A DNA stretch of 44,010 nucleotides from the NCBI GenBank assembly GCA_031555145.1, contig JAVBUR010000008.1, positions 1 through 44,010 on the forward strand. The letters run 5' to 3'. This document shows, piece after piece, positions 8,691 through 17,181 of this stretch (positions are counted from its first letter, which is position 1; the number at the start of each line of letters is the position of its first letter). The stretch is from JAJDIA01 sp031555145 (GTDB lineage: Bacteria; Bacteroidota; Bacteroidia; Bacteroidales; Tannerellaceae). The notes under the pieces are model-generated. The model was not told where the DNA came from and ran no database searches. It saw only the letters and a program-made list of their open reading frames with translations. The position numbers were made by a program, and so were the translations under genes.

Positions 8691-9734
8691 TTACGACTTG
8701 AATGTTAAGATGGTATCCACCCAGGTTTGCGGAGTTATACTACGTGCAAGTTCCTGGCTAATCTTCCCCATCTGAATTAATTTATCTTTAGGCATTGACA
8801 TTATCCTATTGAAGACATCGATCAATTCCTCCTTTTTATGAGGGTTGAAAAGAAAACCATTCCTGTTTATCTGCAAAAATTCAGATGCCGCCCCTACCCC
8901 GGATGAACAAACCAAAGGGAATCCGGCAGCCGCAAACTCATGGACAACAACTCCCCAGTTCTCAATCAAACTGGGCAAAACAAAGACTCCGGTCTGTTCT
9001 ATATAGGGTCCCATATCACGAGGTTGAACAAATCCGATATGTCTTATTTGGGGATGTTCAATTCTTTGCTCCCACAATTCACCGGTTCCTATACACCACA
9101 GTTCCCAATCAGCATCTTTCGCTTTCAAGGCTTCAATAAAGGCCTCACACATCAATTGGATATTTTTGAAACCCACATAACGCCCTACATATAAGAAACG
9201 CTTAGGGTAGTTATTTGCCTTACTATCCCTGAATGATTTTTCATACGCATTATACAAATCGACATCCGCAGAGTAAAACCCGGTTTTGATTTGCGTATCG
9301 TTAAATCCCAATTTCTTTGCATAGGCGACTTGGGGTCTCCCCGGCACCCAAATGTGAGTAAATATCCTTTTCAGATAAGATGGGCTTACTATACACAACA
9401 AATGTTGCTTCCACGTTCCCTGCCAATAATTGTCCATAGTCAGAATGACAGGGATCTCTTTCCTGAATAATTTGGCTACACTAAGATAGACCTTATCTCC
9501 CCATCCACTCACCAGCAATAAATCAGGATTGATTCTTTTACAGAGTTCTTCTAACTTTATTGTATCATATTCCCAACGGTCATAAAAGGTGCAATTGGGT
9601 ATTGATGAAAATGCAAAAGGAGCTTCCTTATTCAAGGGATACCGAACAACATGCAGTTCAGCTTTTGCGGATAAGGCTCTAAAGCATGCCTCCGTGTATG
9701 AAGCAATCTCTGTATATAAAAACAAAACAATCAT
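8691..9734 (-). CDS. Glycosyltransferase family 4 (group 1)
   Basis: The 347-residue putative GT-B enzyme has a C-terminal donor-binding domain with FLYVGRYVGFKN and VFVLPSLIENWGVVVHEFAAAG, which carries the family's E-x7-E pattern. The N-terminal domain (CKRINPDLLLVSGWGDKVYLS) is more divergent and lacks a clear glycine-rich start, resembling compact GT4 members. Its start overlaps the stop of the polymerase-like gene as ATGA (9731-9734), and asnB follows 2 nt later, so these three are probably translated together. Donor and linkage are unknown. Confidence 0.87.
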   Translation of the reverse strand: MIVLFLYTEIASYTEACFRALSAKAELHVVRYPLNKEAPFAFSSIPNCTFYDRWEYDTIKLEELCKRINPDLLLVSGWGDKVYLSVAKLFRKEIPVILTMDNYWQGTWKQHLLCIVSPSYLKRIFTHIWVPGRPQVAYAKKLGFNDTQIKTGFYSADVDLYNAYEKSFRDSKANNYPKRFLYVGRYVGFKNIQLMCEAFIEALKAKDADWELWCIGTGELWEQRIEHPQIRHIGFVQPRDMGPYIEQTGVFVLPSLIENWGVVVHEFAAAGFPLVCSSGVGAASEFLQINRNGFLFNPHKKEELIDVFNRIMSMPKDKLIQMGKISQELARSITPQTWVDTILTFKS

Positions 9735-11041
9735 ATGGCCTTCCTCTGTAACAATGCCTTCTTTTTGGGTTTCTTAATACTACCTAAAAGAGTCAAAAGG
9801 ATCAAGACATATACAGTAAATGGATTCAGTGAAGCTGCCAACCAGCTTTCCACATTAGTCGAGATTATCAGTCCTCCCAGTATAGGAAGTACGATCCTCC
9901 ACTGCCTCCGTACTTGATAAAAACAAGCTAACCAGGCAAACACAAAAAAGATCAAGCCTACCAAGCCCACATCCAGCCAAATGGTTAAATAGGAGTTATG
10001 CACATTACCCTGATGTCCCAACTTAGAGGCTTTAGTCGCTATTTGCTGCATATAAAACTCTGAGTATCCCATCCCCTTACTCAACCAGTAGTTCCCGTTG
10101 TTTATTTCTTCTGTTGCTAATTCCCATGCAATATCTCGCCCCGATGTAACATCCTCTTGGTTCAACCTCAAGTAATTAACAATTCCTTCTTGGTCAGAAT
10201 CAGAAAATGTGGCTGAGGGAAGGAATGAGAAAGCGAAAACAGCAGTTACTAATCCAAAGAAAGCCAAAATGTATTTTCGTTTTACAAACACAAAATATAG
10301 ACTGAGAAATACAGCCGTTGACAGAATGCCTCCACGAGAAGCGGTAAGTAATAAAGCAATAATCACTACACAATAGGAGCCAATTTTCCAACATCTTGAA
10401 AACAGATTCGGGTAGAAATGATAAACGACAGTCAGCAAGGAAATTGTCAGTAGGCAGAAAATCCCTAACCCATTTGAATTTCCCAACAAACCACCAGGAC
10501 GTCCGCCTCGCATACTAACGACTCCAGAACCCACAAACTGCAGAAGTAATCCCAAAGCTATAAGGCAAGTATTGAGCGCAACAAACAATTGAACTAAATC
10601 CTGTTTATTGCGAAGCCCCCCTTTCGCTGATTCTCGTATAAACGAAGGAGTTATAATTAAGATTAAAGCATAGGAGAGCGTTTTTTGAAACGATGTAAGA
10701 AACGAGAAACTATCTAACAAACAAATAGCTGCAACTATAAAAAATGGCACAAACCATTTGAACAAGGAAATATCCAAACGCTTCTTAATATACAAATAAG
10801 CAAATAATAAAATAATAAAAACAGGCTTAATAAATGAAGCAAATGAGTAATTGTAATTATCGGAAAGAAATAACAAAAACACAAAAACAGTGAACAGATC
10901 ATTAAGTTTATTATTTTTAACAAAATATACGCCAGCTAACAAACAGATAAAAATTGAAAAATAAGCATTAACAATACCGCCAAATAATATGGCTATCAGA
11001 AAAGCGAATAATGGTTTATGACACTTTAGAATCTTCAACAT
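9731..11041 (-). CDS. Wzy-like polysaccharide polymerase / O-antigen ligase family membrane protein
   Basis: About 436 residues with ten or more hydrophobic segments. A large loop follows the RPGGLLGNSNGLGIF segment, and HNSYLTIWLDVGLVGLIFF resembles the conserved Wzy_C/O-antigen ligase region. In a Wzy-dependent pathway it would join lipid-linked repeat units at the periplasmic face. Ligase and polymerase share this fold, but as the only such gene in the operon polymerase is more likely. The first start in the ORF is GTG (11044), directly followed by ATG at 11041, which is used here. It overlaps the upstream GT4 gene by 26 nt and the next gene by 4 nt. Confidence 0.85.
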   Translation of the reverse strand: MLKILKCHKPLFAFLIAILFGGIVNAYFSIFICLLAGVYFVKNNKLNDLFTVFVFLLFLSDNYNYSFASFIKPVFIILLFAYLYIKKRLDISLFKWFVPFFIVAAICLLDSFSFLTSFQKTLSYALILIITPSFIRESAKGGLRNKQDLVQLFVALNTCLIALGLLLQFVGSGVVSMRGGRPGGLLGNSNGLGIFCLLTISLLTVVYHFYPNLFSRCWKIGSYCVVIIALLLTASRGGILSTAVFLSLYFVFVKRKYILAFFGLVTAVFAFSFLPSATFSDSDQEGIVNYLRLNQEDVTSGRDIAWELATEEINNGNYWLSKGMGYSEFYMQQIATKASKLGHQGNVHNSYLTIWLDVGLVGLIFFVFAWLACFYQVRRQWRIVLPILGGLIISTNVESWLAASLNPFTVYVLILLTLLGSIKKPKKKALLQRKAI

Positions 11042-12161
11042 CACCCAACAACTGTTTTATGGTTCTTGCCATTACATTCTCCCACGTATAGTCTCCTACT
11101 TTAGCTATACTGTTTTGCTTTTTTCCCAGTATGTCCTCCTTAGTGCTTCTAATCACTTTATTCAATGTACACAAGAGCATTTCTTTATTCCCAGGCTCTA
11201 TCAACCACCCGTTTTGTTCATCTACAATCTCACTAACAGCCCCCACATCCGTAGCAAGAATAGCACAGCCTGACGCCATTGCTTCTAAAATAACCGTAGG
11301 CATCCCCTCTGACCAGGAAGGACAAACCAACACATCAGCCTGCCTTAGCAGTTGCATAATGGTAGCTTCATCCTGAATAGAGCCATGATAATGTACATTC
11401 GGATTGCTTATCCTATTGCGTTCAGGAATAGGGCCTATAAAATCAAAATGAAAATTCCCTTCTAACAGTGGGATTACATGTTGTAACTCCTCTATACCTT
11501 TTACCTTGTCATATCTTCCTATGAACACAAAATGCATTTGATGTTCACTTTTTTTCAGATCTGATCTATTTATTACCCATTTTTTCTCAATCCCTATAGG
11601 TATTATTTCTACTTTATTCGAATATTTATATAAAATATTGGTCAACTTTCCACCCAAGGAAACAGAAATTTCAGCTCTTCTTAAGTTTATCTTAACAAAA
11701 GACCTAAATGTCAAATGTTGCAATTTCACGATAAAAGAAGATGCCTTTTGAAACATATTTATCCCATGAAAGTTAACAACTATTTTCAGTGAGTGTTGAT
11801 GATTCTGGTTTAATAAATACCACCCTGTAAATCCCTGAGCATATATCAAATCAAATTTTTCGATTTCATGGACTAAATATCTATATATATATTTTGAATA
11901 TACATAATTTTCATAAAGATAATGAAGGGGTATATATGCTCCTAATTTAGGCCATTGTATTTTCTGAAATTCGATATACGCTAGTTCATCCTCAGAAAAA
12001 AAATCCTCAATTAAAATACCCTCTGAATCATCCGGTATTGTGAGCAAAACCACCACCTTTATTTTAGCTTTGGCTAAGTATTTAGCCATATAGTAGGAAT
12101 GCTTTTGCATACCTCCCATTACATAAGGCCAGAGTCCATCAGTGAGAAGGGCAACAGTCAT
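11016..12161 (-). CDS. Glycosyltransferase family 4 (group 1)
   Basis: The 381-residue GT-B protein starts MTVALLTDGLWPYVMGGMQKHSYY, a glycine-containing acceptor-domain start typical of GT4. Donor-domain motifs are FVFIGRYDKVKGIEEL and VLVCPSWSEGMPTVILEAMASG, the latter with E-x7-E. It overlaps the downstream polymerase gene by 26 nt and lies 7 nt after the upstream GT2 stop. Base composition is AT-rich, like the genes further upstream and unlike the operon ends. Sugar specificity cannot be read from the sequence. Confidence 0.9.
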   Translation of the reverse strand: MTVALLTDGLWPYVMGGMQKHSYYMAKYLAKAKIKVVVLLTIPDDSEGILIEDFFSEDELAYIEFQKIQWPKLGAYIPLHYLYENYVYSKYIYRYLVHEIEKFDLIYAQGFTGWYLLNQNHQHSLKIVVNFHGINMFQKASSFIVKLQHLTFRSFVKINLRRAEISVSLGGKLTNILYKYSNKVEIIPIGIEKKWVINRSDLKKSEHQMHFVFIGRYDKVKGIEELQHVIPLLEGNFHFDFIGPIPERNRISNPNVHYHGSIQDEATIMQLLRQADVLVCPSWSEGMPTVILEAMASGCAILATDVGAVSEIVDEQNGWLIEPGNKEMLLCTLNKVIRSTKEDILGKKQNSIAKVGDYTWENVMARTIKQLLGDVEDSKVS

Positions 12162-12168
12162 TATTCAG

Positions 12169-13014
12169 TCAATAACAAATTTTTGTAATCCAACGCCTAT
12201 TAAGAAATGATAAATATTTAAATAATCTATTCTTCATTGCTATTGTTCTCATACCGCCCCATTTTTTATGAAATTTCAAGTGTCCATCCAGTGCCTTTTG
12301 ATTTTTCAACAACCAATCATCATCATTTTCACATCCAATCTTTACATTCTTATCGATTTTTAAATTAAATACTGAATCACAATTTTTTTTAATAGCCTGA
12401 CTCACTTTACCGCCCAAATGTTTAACCTCAGAGTTTGTAAGAAGCACATGCTTAAGTGCATATTTTCGCAAGGTCATAGCATAATCATCATCAACATAAT
12501 AAAAATCAAACATTTCATCAAAACTCCCTATTATATTGAATATTTTTCTTTTAACAACAATACACCAACCTGCCACTTCTTTTCTTACACCAAAACCAAA
12601 GTAAGAAAAAGGAAATTTGTATTCATCACTTGGAGTATATTTATTTGTTCTATCGAAAGGAGAAAACGACAAAACATCATTATTCTGATTATGAAATTTT
12701 ACAATCTCCGAAAACCAGTTTTTATAAAAAATTATATCATTATTACACAATGCAACAAAATCAGAATTCGAATAGCTTAATCCAATATTTATATATTTAT
12801 TATAATTAAATTCACCATCCGGAACTATCAATTGAACACCTGTCCTATAAACATAACTAGACTCCTTATTACTCTCAATTAAAAGCACAGAAATATCATA
12901 TTTATCAAAACTCTCTGACTCGAATAAACTATCAATACAAGACACATTCATTTCATAAATAATATCATTAATAGTATTTGACAAAATCAGTACATCAAGA
13001 GAAATATTTTTCAT
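12169..13014 (-). CDS. Glycosyltransferase family 2-like protein
   Basis: The 281-residue protein has a divergent GT-A fold. The N-terminal part SLDVLILSNTINDIIYE replaces the usual VPxYN start. FVALCNNDIIFYKNWF supplies the DxD-equivalent acidic/Asn cluster, and SFDEMFDFYYVDDDYAMTLRK resembles the catalytic-base region of rhamnosyltransferase-like GT2 enzymes. Its ATG overlaps the preceding stop by one base (TAATG at 13012-13016 on the minus strand), implying coupled translation. It is strongly AT-rich. GT2-like membership is likely, but the sugar is unknown. Confidence 0.8.
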   Translation of the reverse strand: MKNISLDVLILSNTINDIIYEMNVSCIDSLFESESFDKYDISVLLIESNKESSYVYRTGVQLIVPDGEFNYNKYINIGLSYSNSDFVALCNNDIIFYKNWFSEIVKFHNQNNDVLSFSPFDRTNKYTPSDEYKFPFSYFGFGVRKEVAGWCIVVKRKIFNIIGSFDEMFDFYYVDDDYAMTLRKYALKHVLLTNSEVKHLGGKVSQAIKKNCDSVFNLKIDKNVKIGCENDDDWLLKNQKALDGHLKFHKKWGGMRTIAMKNRLFKYLSFLNRRWITKICY

Positions 13015-14102
13015 TACAATATAGAATTATAAATACATTTTAACTTCTCAGAAACATCTATTGGATCATGTGATACTCTAATTCGACGAATTGCTCTTTC
13101 GCTCTTTTGGCTAATTACAGAGTAATCATTTAGTATATTTAAAAATAACCCCCGTAATTGATCTTCTATTTCTTTCGAATATCTCAAAATATTTTTAGCA
13201 TTTTTCATTCCGTTTTTTGGTAATTCAATCAGCCATCCACAATCATCATTATTAATTTCTCCCAAAGCTCTGATATCCGTACTTATCACCGGACAAGCAC
13301 AAGCCTGAGCTTCCAAGACTGAATATCCATATGTCTCTGCATGTGTAGGCAACAGTCCCACATGCGAATTTCGGAACAAATCGATGACCTCATGATTTGG
13401 CAACGACTTATACCACGTAATTCTATCATGCCTTTGTATAACCTCCATACAAAAACGATATTCGTCTTTTGTTGCATCTGATAGATTTGAAACAATATTT
13501 AAGTAAACATCAGAGTGCTTTGGTAATATATCATTGAATACTGTCAAAACTTCACAACCACCCTTTCCAACAAACCCAGAACCAACCATCGTAAACACAA
13601 TACTATCTGATGGCTTCATTGAAATATCTTTTACTACAACTCCTTGGGGCGGGTGAATAACTATCATTTTTTCAATAATTTCTTCATATAATGATGGTAC
13701 ATAATTCATCACAAATTGTTTTTGTATATTTGCCGTGCAATCTGATATAGCTACAATTTTTTTACATGATTTCCCAGCTATCAATTGTAGCCCCTTTTCT
13801 ACTTTTTTCTTGCTGACATCCCCCCATCGAGGAATAGATGTTTCAAATGTTGTAATCCAAGGAATTTTACCAAAACTTATTGTATTAAAAAAATGAAACA
13901 AATCACATTTATTCAGATCAAAATCACGAAAAGAATTTAAATAAAATTGAGTCATATTCCCAGTTAACTTGTACTCGAAAAAAGATGGGATTTTGTACAA
14001 ATCCAAACAATGTCTCATTTCATATCCATCAAGTGGTAAATTTGCAAAATTTCGTAACTCTGGATAACCGAAACGATTTGAACCGATTAGTCTTACAGGC
14101 AT
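13014..14102 (-). CDS. Glycosyltransferase family 4 (group 1)
   Basis: The 362-residue protein has a variable N-terminal domain and a GT4-type C-terminal domain. Motifs are IVFTMVGSGFVGKGGCEVL, which aligns with the phosphate-binding loop, and SHVGLLPTHAETYGYSVLEAQACACP, which carries the E-x7-E pattern. The start region MPVRLIGSNRFGYPE overlaps the upstream GT2 stop by 10 nt. With the other overlapping genes of this AT-rich core it belongs to the repeat-unit assembly set. Specificity is unknown. Confidence 0.87.
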   Translation of the reverse strand: MPVRLIGSNRFGYPELRNFANLPLDGYEMRHCLDLYKIPSFFEYKLTGNMTQFYLNSFRDFDLNKCDLFHFFNTISFGKIPWITTFETSIPRWGDVSKKKVEKGLQLIAGKSCKKIVAISDCTANIQKQFVMNYVPSLYEEIIEKMIVIHPPQGVVVKDISMKPSDSIVFTMVGSGFVGKGGCEVLTVFNDILPKHSDVYLNIVSNLSDATKDEYRFCMEVIQRHDRITWYKSLPNHEVIDLFRNSHVGLLPTHAETYGYSVLEAQACACPVISTDIRALGEINNDDCGWLIELPKNGMKNAKNILRYSKEIEDQLRGLFLNILNDYSVISQKSERAIRRIRVSHDPIDVSEKLKCIYNSIL

Positions 14103-15082
14103 TTAACAAACATGTACTTAAAAAAATAATTAAACCCTTTTAATCTCCACAGTCCATGCTGGTATAAATAGCAATAGAGACTAATTATCCTTCCATATTT
14201 ATCAGAATACAAAGAAGTTATCTTCAGTATAGATAAATCAATTATACAATTATATTCACATTCATTTATCATTTTCTGACATTTGTAATAATTAGCTTGA
14301 ATAAGAAAACTAAACAAAGTACCTCTCAAATCATTCAGCAATACATTATTCAATAATATAGGATAAAATTTATCCAAATACAAGTCTACGCCTTGATGCA
14401 TAATTTGCAATTTACTCAATGAACTTATAGTAGTACGATTCTGGTCGATACGATAGAAACAGCAAGGAGGAACATTTCTATTTACAGCATACAGAACATC
14501 ATTATTCAACAAAGCCTTTGTATGAAATTCCACATCTTGAAGTCGAGGAAATCGTTCATCAAATCCCTGCAACTTATCTCTTACATATGAAGTTTTCCAT
14601 ATAGGAGACATAATATTCCATGGCAAATCATGACGAAGAAATGCACTCAAGTGTTTATTTTTGGATGGCTGCCAGACCATGCTACTATCACCAATCGCAT
14701 GATAAAAAGTTCCAACTGGAAATATGGAAAAATCTAGAGCGGGATTTTTTATCATATACTCCACACGTTGTTGTAAGCATTCAGGGATCATCAAATCGTC
14801 TGAATCAAAAAACATTAAATATTCACCTTTTGCAGCCGTAATGCCAATATTTCGACAAGCCGATCCTCCTTTATTTCCATCCTTACGCTCGATATATTTT
14901 ATTCGAGAATCAGAAGACGCTACTTCTTTTATTACATCTTGCGAGCCATCTGTAGAACCATCATCAACAACAATAGCCTCCCAAGAAAGATATGTTTGAG
15001 AAATTATTGAGCACAAAGCATCCTCAATACATTTCACCTTATTATAATTTGGAACAACAATAGAAATCAAATCAATTAACAA
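14093..15082 (-). CDS. Glycosyltransferase family 2, apparent TTG start
   Basis: The 329-residue GT-A protein has ISIVVPNYNKVKC, VVDDGSTDGSQ and LMFFDSDD motifs in canonical GT2 order. It should add one sugar of the repeat unit at the cytoplasmic face. The frame opens directly after a TAG at 15083-15085 and has no ATG before the conserved ISIVVPNYN core. The candidate starts are TTG at 15082 or TTG at 15068, so a non-ATG start is required unless there is a sequencing error. It lies 21 nt after the upstream GT4 stop and overlaps the next gene by 10 nt. Confidence 0.87.
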   Translation of the reverse strand: MLIDLISIVVPNYNKVKCIEDALCSIISQTYLSWEAIVVDDGSTDGSQDVIKEVASSDSRIKYIERKDGNKGGSACRNIGITAAKGEYLMFFDSDDLMIPECLQQRVEYMIKNPALDFSIFPVGTFYHAIGDSSMVWQPSKNKHLSAFLRHDLPWNIMSPIWKTSYVRDKLQGFDERFPRLQDVEFHTKALLNNDVLYAVNRNVPPCCFYRIDQNRTTISSLSKLQIMHQGVDLYLDKFYPILLNNVLLNDLRGTLFSFLIQANYYKCQKMINECEYNCIIDLSILKITSLYSDKYGRIISLYCYLYQHGLWRLKGFNYFFKYMFVKCL

Positions 15083-15103
15083 CTAAAAAAACTAAACAAT
15101 AAA

Positions 15104-16276
15104 TTAATACACAACAGAAAGCAAAATGCCTTTAATCTTCAACGTTCTATCATTGGATTTACAAATATTCATTATATGATTTCTTGCAGCAATGCCCATT
15201 TTCTCCGCAATATCTGGATTTTGAATCAAGTATATTATTTTTTCAGCCATAGTTTCATAATCATATTCTTGCACCAAAAAACCGGTTTCATTATTTATTA
15301 CATTTTCAGTTATACCACTATGAATAGTTGAAACTAAAGGTAATGCATGTGCTGCTGCCTCTGCCAAACTAACAGGAAAACCTTCTTGGTCACCTGTTGA
15401 CGAAGTAACACTATGTTGAACATACACCCAGGTATTTTTCAAATAATTAAAAGCCTGTTTTCTATTTACAGCACCTACGATATTCACACGTTCTAAAAGT
15501 CCCAATTTCTCAACAAGTTGAATCAACGGCTCTTTCAATTCTCCATCTCCTAATATATTAAGTGTAACATCTTGACATTTTTTTGCGACCAAATTGAATG
15601 CATGAATTAATGCTAATGGATTTTTTTTTGCTGTTAATCTACCCAAAAAAGTCAATGATGGTTTATTTTTCAATCGCTCAATCCATGATGGAATTGTAAT
15701 TGTATCAACATTTGTAATAGGGTAAACAACCGTTATCTTATGAGGATCACAACCCAATACAACCAATAATCTCCGCAAATGATTTGACGGAGCAATCAGA
15801 TGAGAAGCTTTATTAAATAAAATATAAATCTGCTTCGAATATTCATTATCATTCAAACAAGATGTCACATCATATCCATGAACATGAACAACAAAAGGTA
15901 TATTTTTTTTTTCAAAATAATCCATTAGCAAAACTGCAGAAGTAGCGTAATCAACATATGCAACATCAAATACAGGAAGATTGCTTTTCGACAAAAACCT
16001 ATATGCAATTTTCTTCTGAAAGGACATTCTCATTTTACACCCATAATCAGACTTCAATTGTCCTATTTTATATAAAAATGCACTCATTTTTTTATACGAG
16101 TCAGAATATCCAGTATGTATTGAATTAAGATTAAAATCAACAATTAATGGACATTTACAACCTGTCACATATGTCATAGAAATATTTTTATCATTATTTA
16201 AACTCTTAACTAAATCATAAATAAATGTTTCAGTTGGTCCAAAATTTGTATGAGAAAAATAACCAAGTCTTAACAT
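15104..16276 (-). CDS. Glycosyltransferase family 4 (group 1)
   Basis: About 390 residues from the chosen start. MLRLGYFSHTNFGPTETFIYDL is the acceptor-domain start, LTFLGRLTAKKNPLALIHAF begins the donor domain, and STGDQEGFPVSLAEAAAHALP carries the E-x7-E signature. An earlier ATG at 16300 would add eight residues and overlap the upstream gene by 31 nt; the ATG at 16276 (7-nt overlap) puts the conserved strand at the N-terminus and is preferred. The gene contains two long adenine runs on the coding strand, A9 at 15621-15629 and A10 at 15903-15912. They are in frame here but could be slippage sites. Confidence 0.89.
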   Translation of the reverse strand: MLRLGYFSHTNFGPTETFIYDLVKSLNNDKNISMTYVTGCKCPLIVDFNLNSIHTGYSDSYKKMSAFLYKIGQLKSDYGCKMRMSFQKKIAYRFLSKSNLPVFDVAYVDYATSAVLLMDYFEKKNIPFVVHVHGYDVTSCLNDNEYSKQIYILFNKASHLIAPSNHLRRLLVVLGCDPHKITVVYPITNVDTITIPSWIERLKNKPSLTFLGRLTAKKNPLALIHAFNLVAKKCQDVTLNILGDGELKEPLIQLVEKLGLLERVNIVGAVNRKQAFNYLKNTWVYVQHSVTSSTGDQEGFPVSLAEAAAHALPLVSTIHSGITENVINNETGFLVQEYDYETMAEKIIYLIQNPDIAEKMGIAARNHIMNICKSNDRTLKIKGILLSVVY

Positions 16277-17148
16277 ATAATACTTTTTATTGCGCTCCAA
16301 AATTGACGACTTAAAATAATCATTGGGTCAAGAAGCAACAGCTGAATAATTTTTTTTATTTTTAAAAAGCTTACATCTTCATCAAATATAGAACAAAGGA
16401 GAAGTTCTACTCTTCTTAATTTTATCAACTCATTATTCGATATATCAAAAATGTTTGAATAATGAGTTATATAATCATATCTTCCTTGAAAGAAAGCACT
16501 ATTTGAGGTTGTATTTTCACCATGCCTCACAATCACTGACGTATAATTATCAATATAAAACAGAACATAATTTTTAACTATGAGCCGCAAAACGAAATGA
16601 TAAATTTCATTAAATGGTAACCATTCATTTTCAAATAAAACATCTTTCTGAAAATCCCTATGAATACAGGTTGTAATATTTGCTGGAGATTCAAACAATC
16701 CAAAAAAAATTATATTCTCAACTTTATCATAAGACGGTTTATATTGATATGGTTTTTTCACAACCTCACCTTTATCTTCTATCATTCTACCAGAATAAAA
16801 AATTACATTTTTAGGGCATTTCAATTGTTCAATATAATTATTAAATACACTAAGATGATCTGACAAATAATAATCATCGCTATCTAAAAAACAAATATAT
16901 TCTCCATTTGATTTTTTAATACCATTATTTCTTGATATGGATCTTTCCTGATTTTCCTGAAAGAAATATTTTATTCTTGAATCTTGCAAAAAAGGAGAAA
17001 CAACATTTTTAGTATCATCTATTGATCCATCATCAATTATAATTAATTCAAAATCAGAGAATGATTGATTTTGAACACTCTCAATTGCTTTTGAAAGAAA
17101 TTGAGCTCTATTATATGTCGTGATTACAACTGTAAAAAACGGACGCAT
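16270..17148 (-). CDS. Glycosyltransferase family 2
   Basis: The 292-residue GT-A enzyme has FFTVVITTYNRAQFL, IIDDGSIDDTKN and CFLDSDDYYLSDH in the expected GT2 order. It probably transfers one sugar to the growing lipid-linked repeat unit. It is the first glycosyltransferase after the ABC exporter gene (33-nt gap) and overlaps the next GT4 gene by about 7 nt. The coding sequence is very AT-rich, in line with the horizontally exchanged core of the locus. Sugar and linkage are unknown. Confidence 0.89.
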   Translation of the reverse strand: MRPFFTVVITTYNRAQFLSKAIESVQNQSFSDFELIIIDDGSIDDTKNVVSPFLQDSRIKYFFQENQERSISRNNGIKKSNGEYICFLDSDDYYLSDHLSVFNNYIEQLKCPKNVIFYSGRMIEDKGEVVKKPYQYKPSYDKVENIIFFGLFESPANITTCIHRDFQKDVLFENEWLPFNEIYHFVLRLIVKNYVLFYIDNYTSVIVRHGENTTSNSAFFQGRYDYITHYSNIFDISNNELIKLRRVELLLCSIFDEDVSFLKIKKIIQLLLLDPMIILSRQFWSAIKSIIC

Positions 17149-17181
17149 TTCAAAAAAAATATTGCATACAAAAAAATAAAT

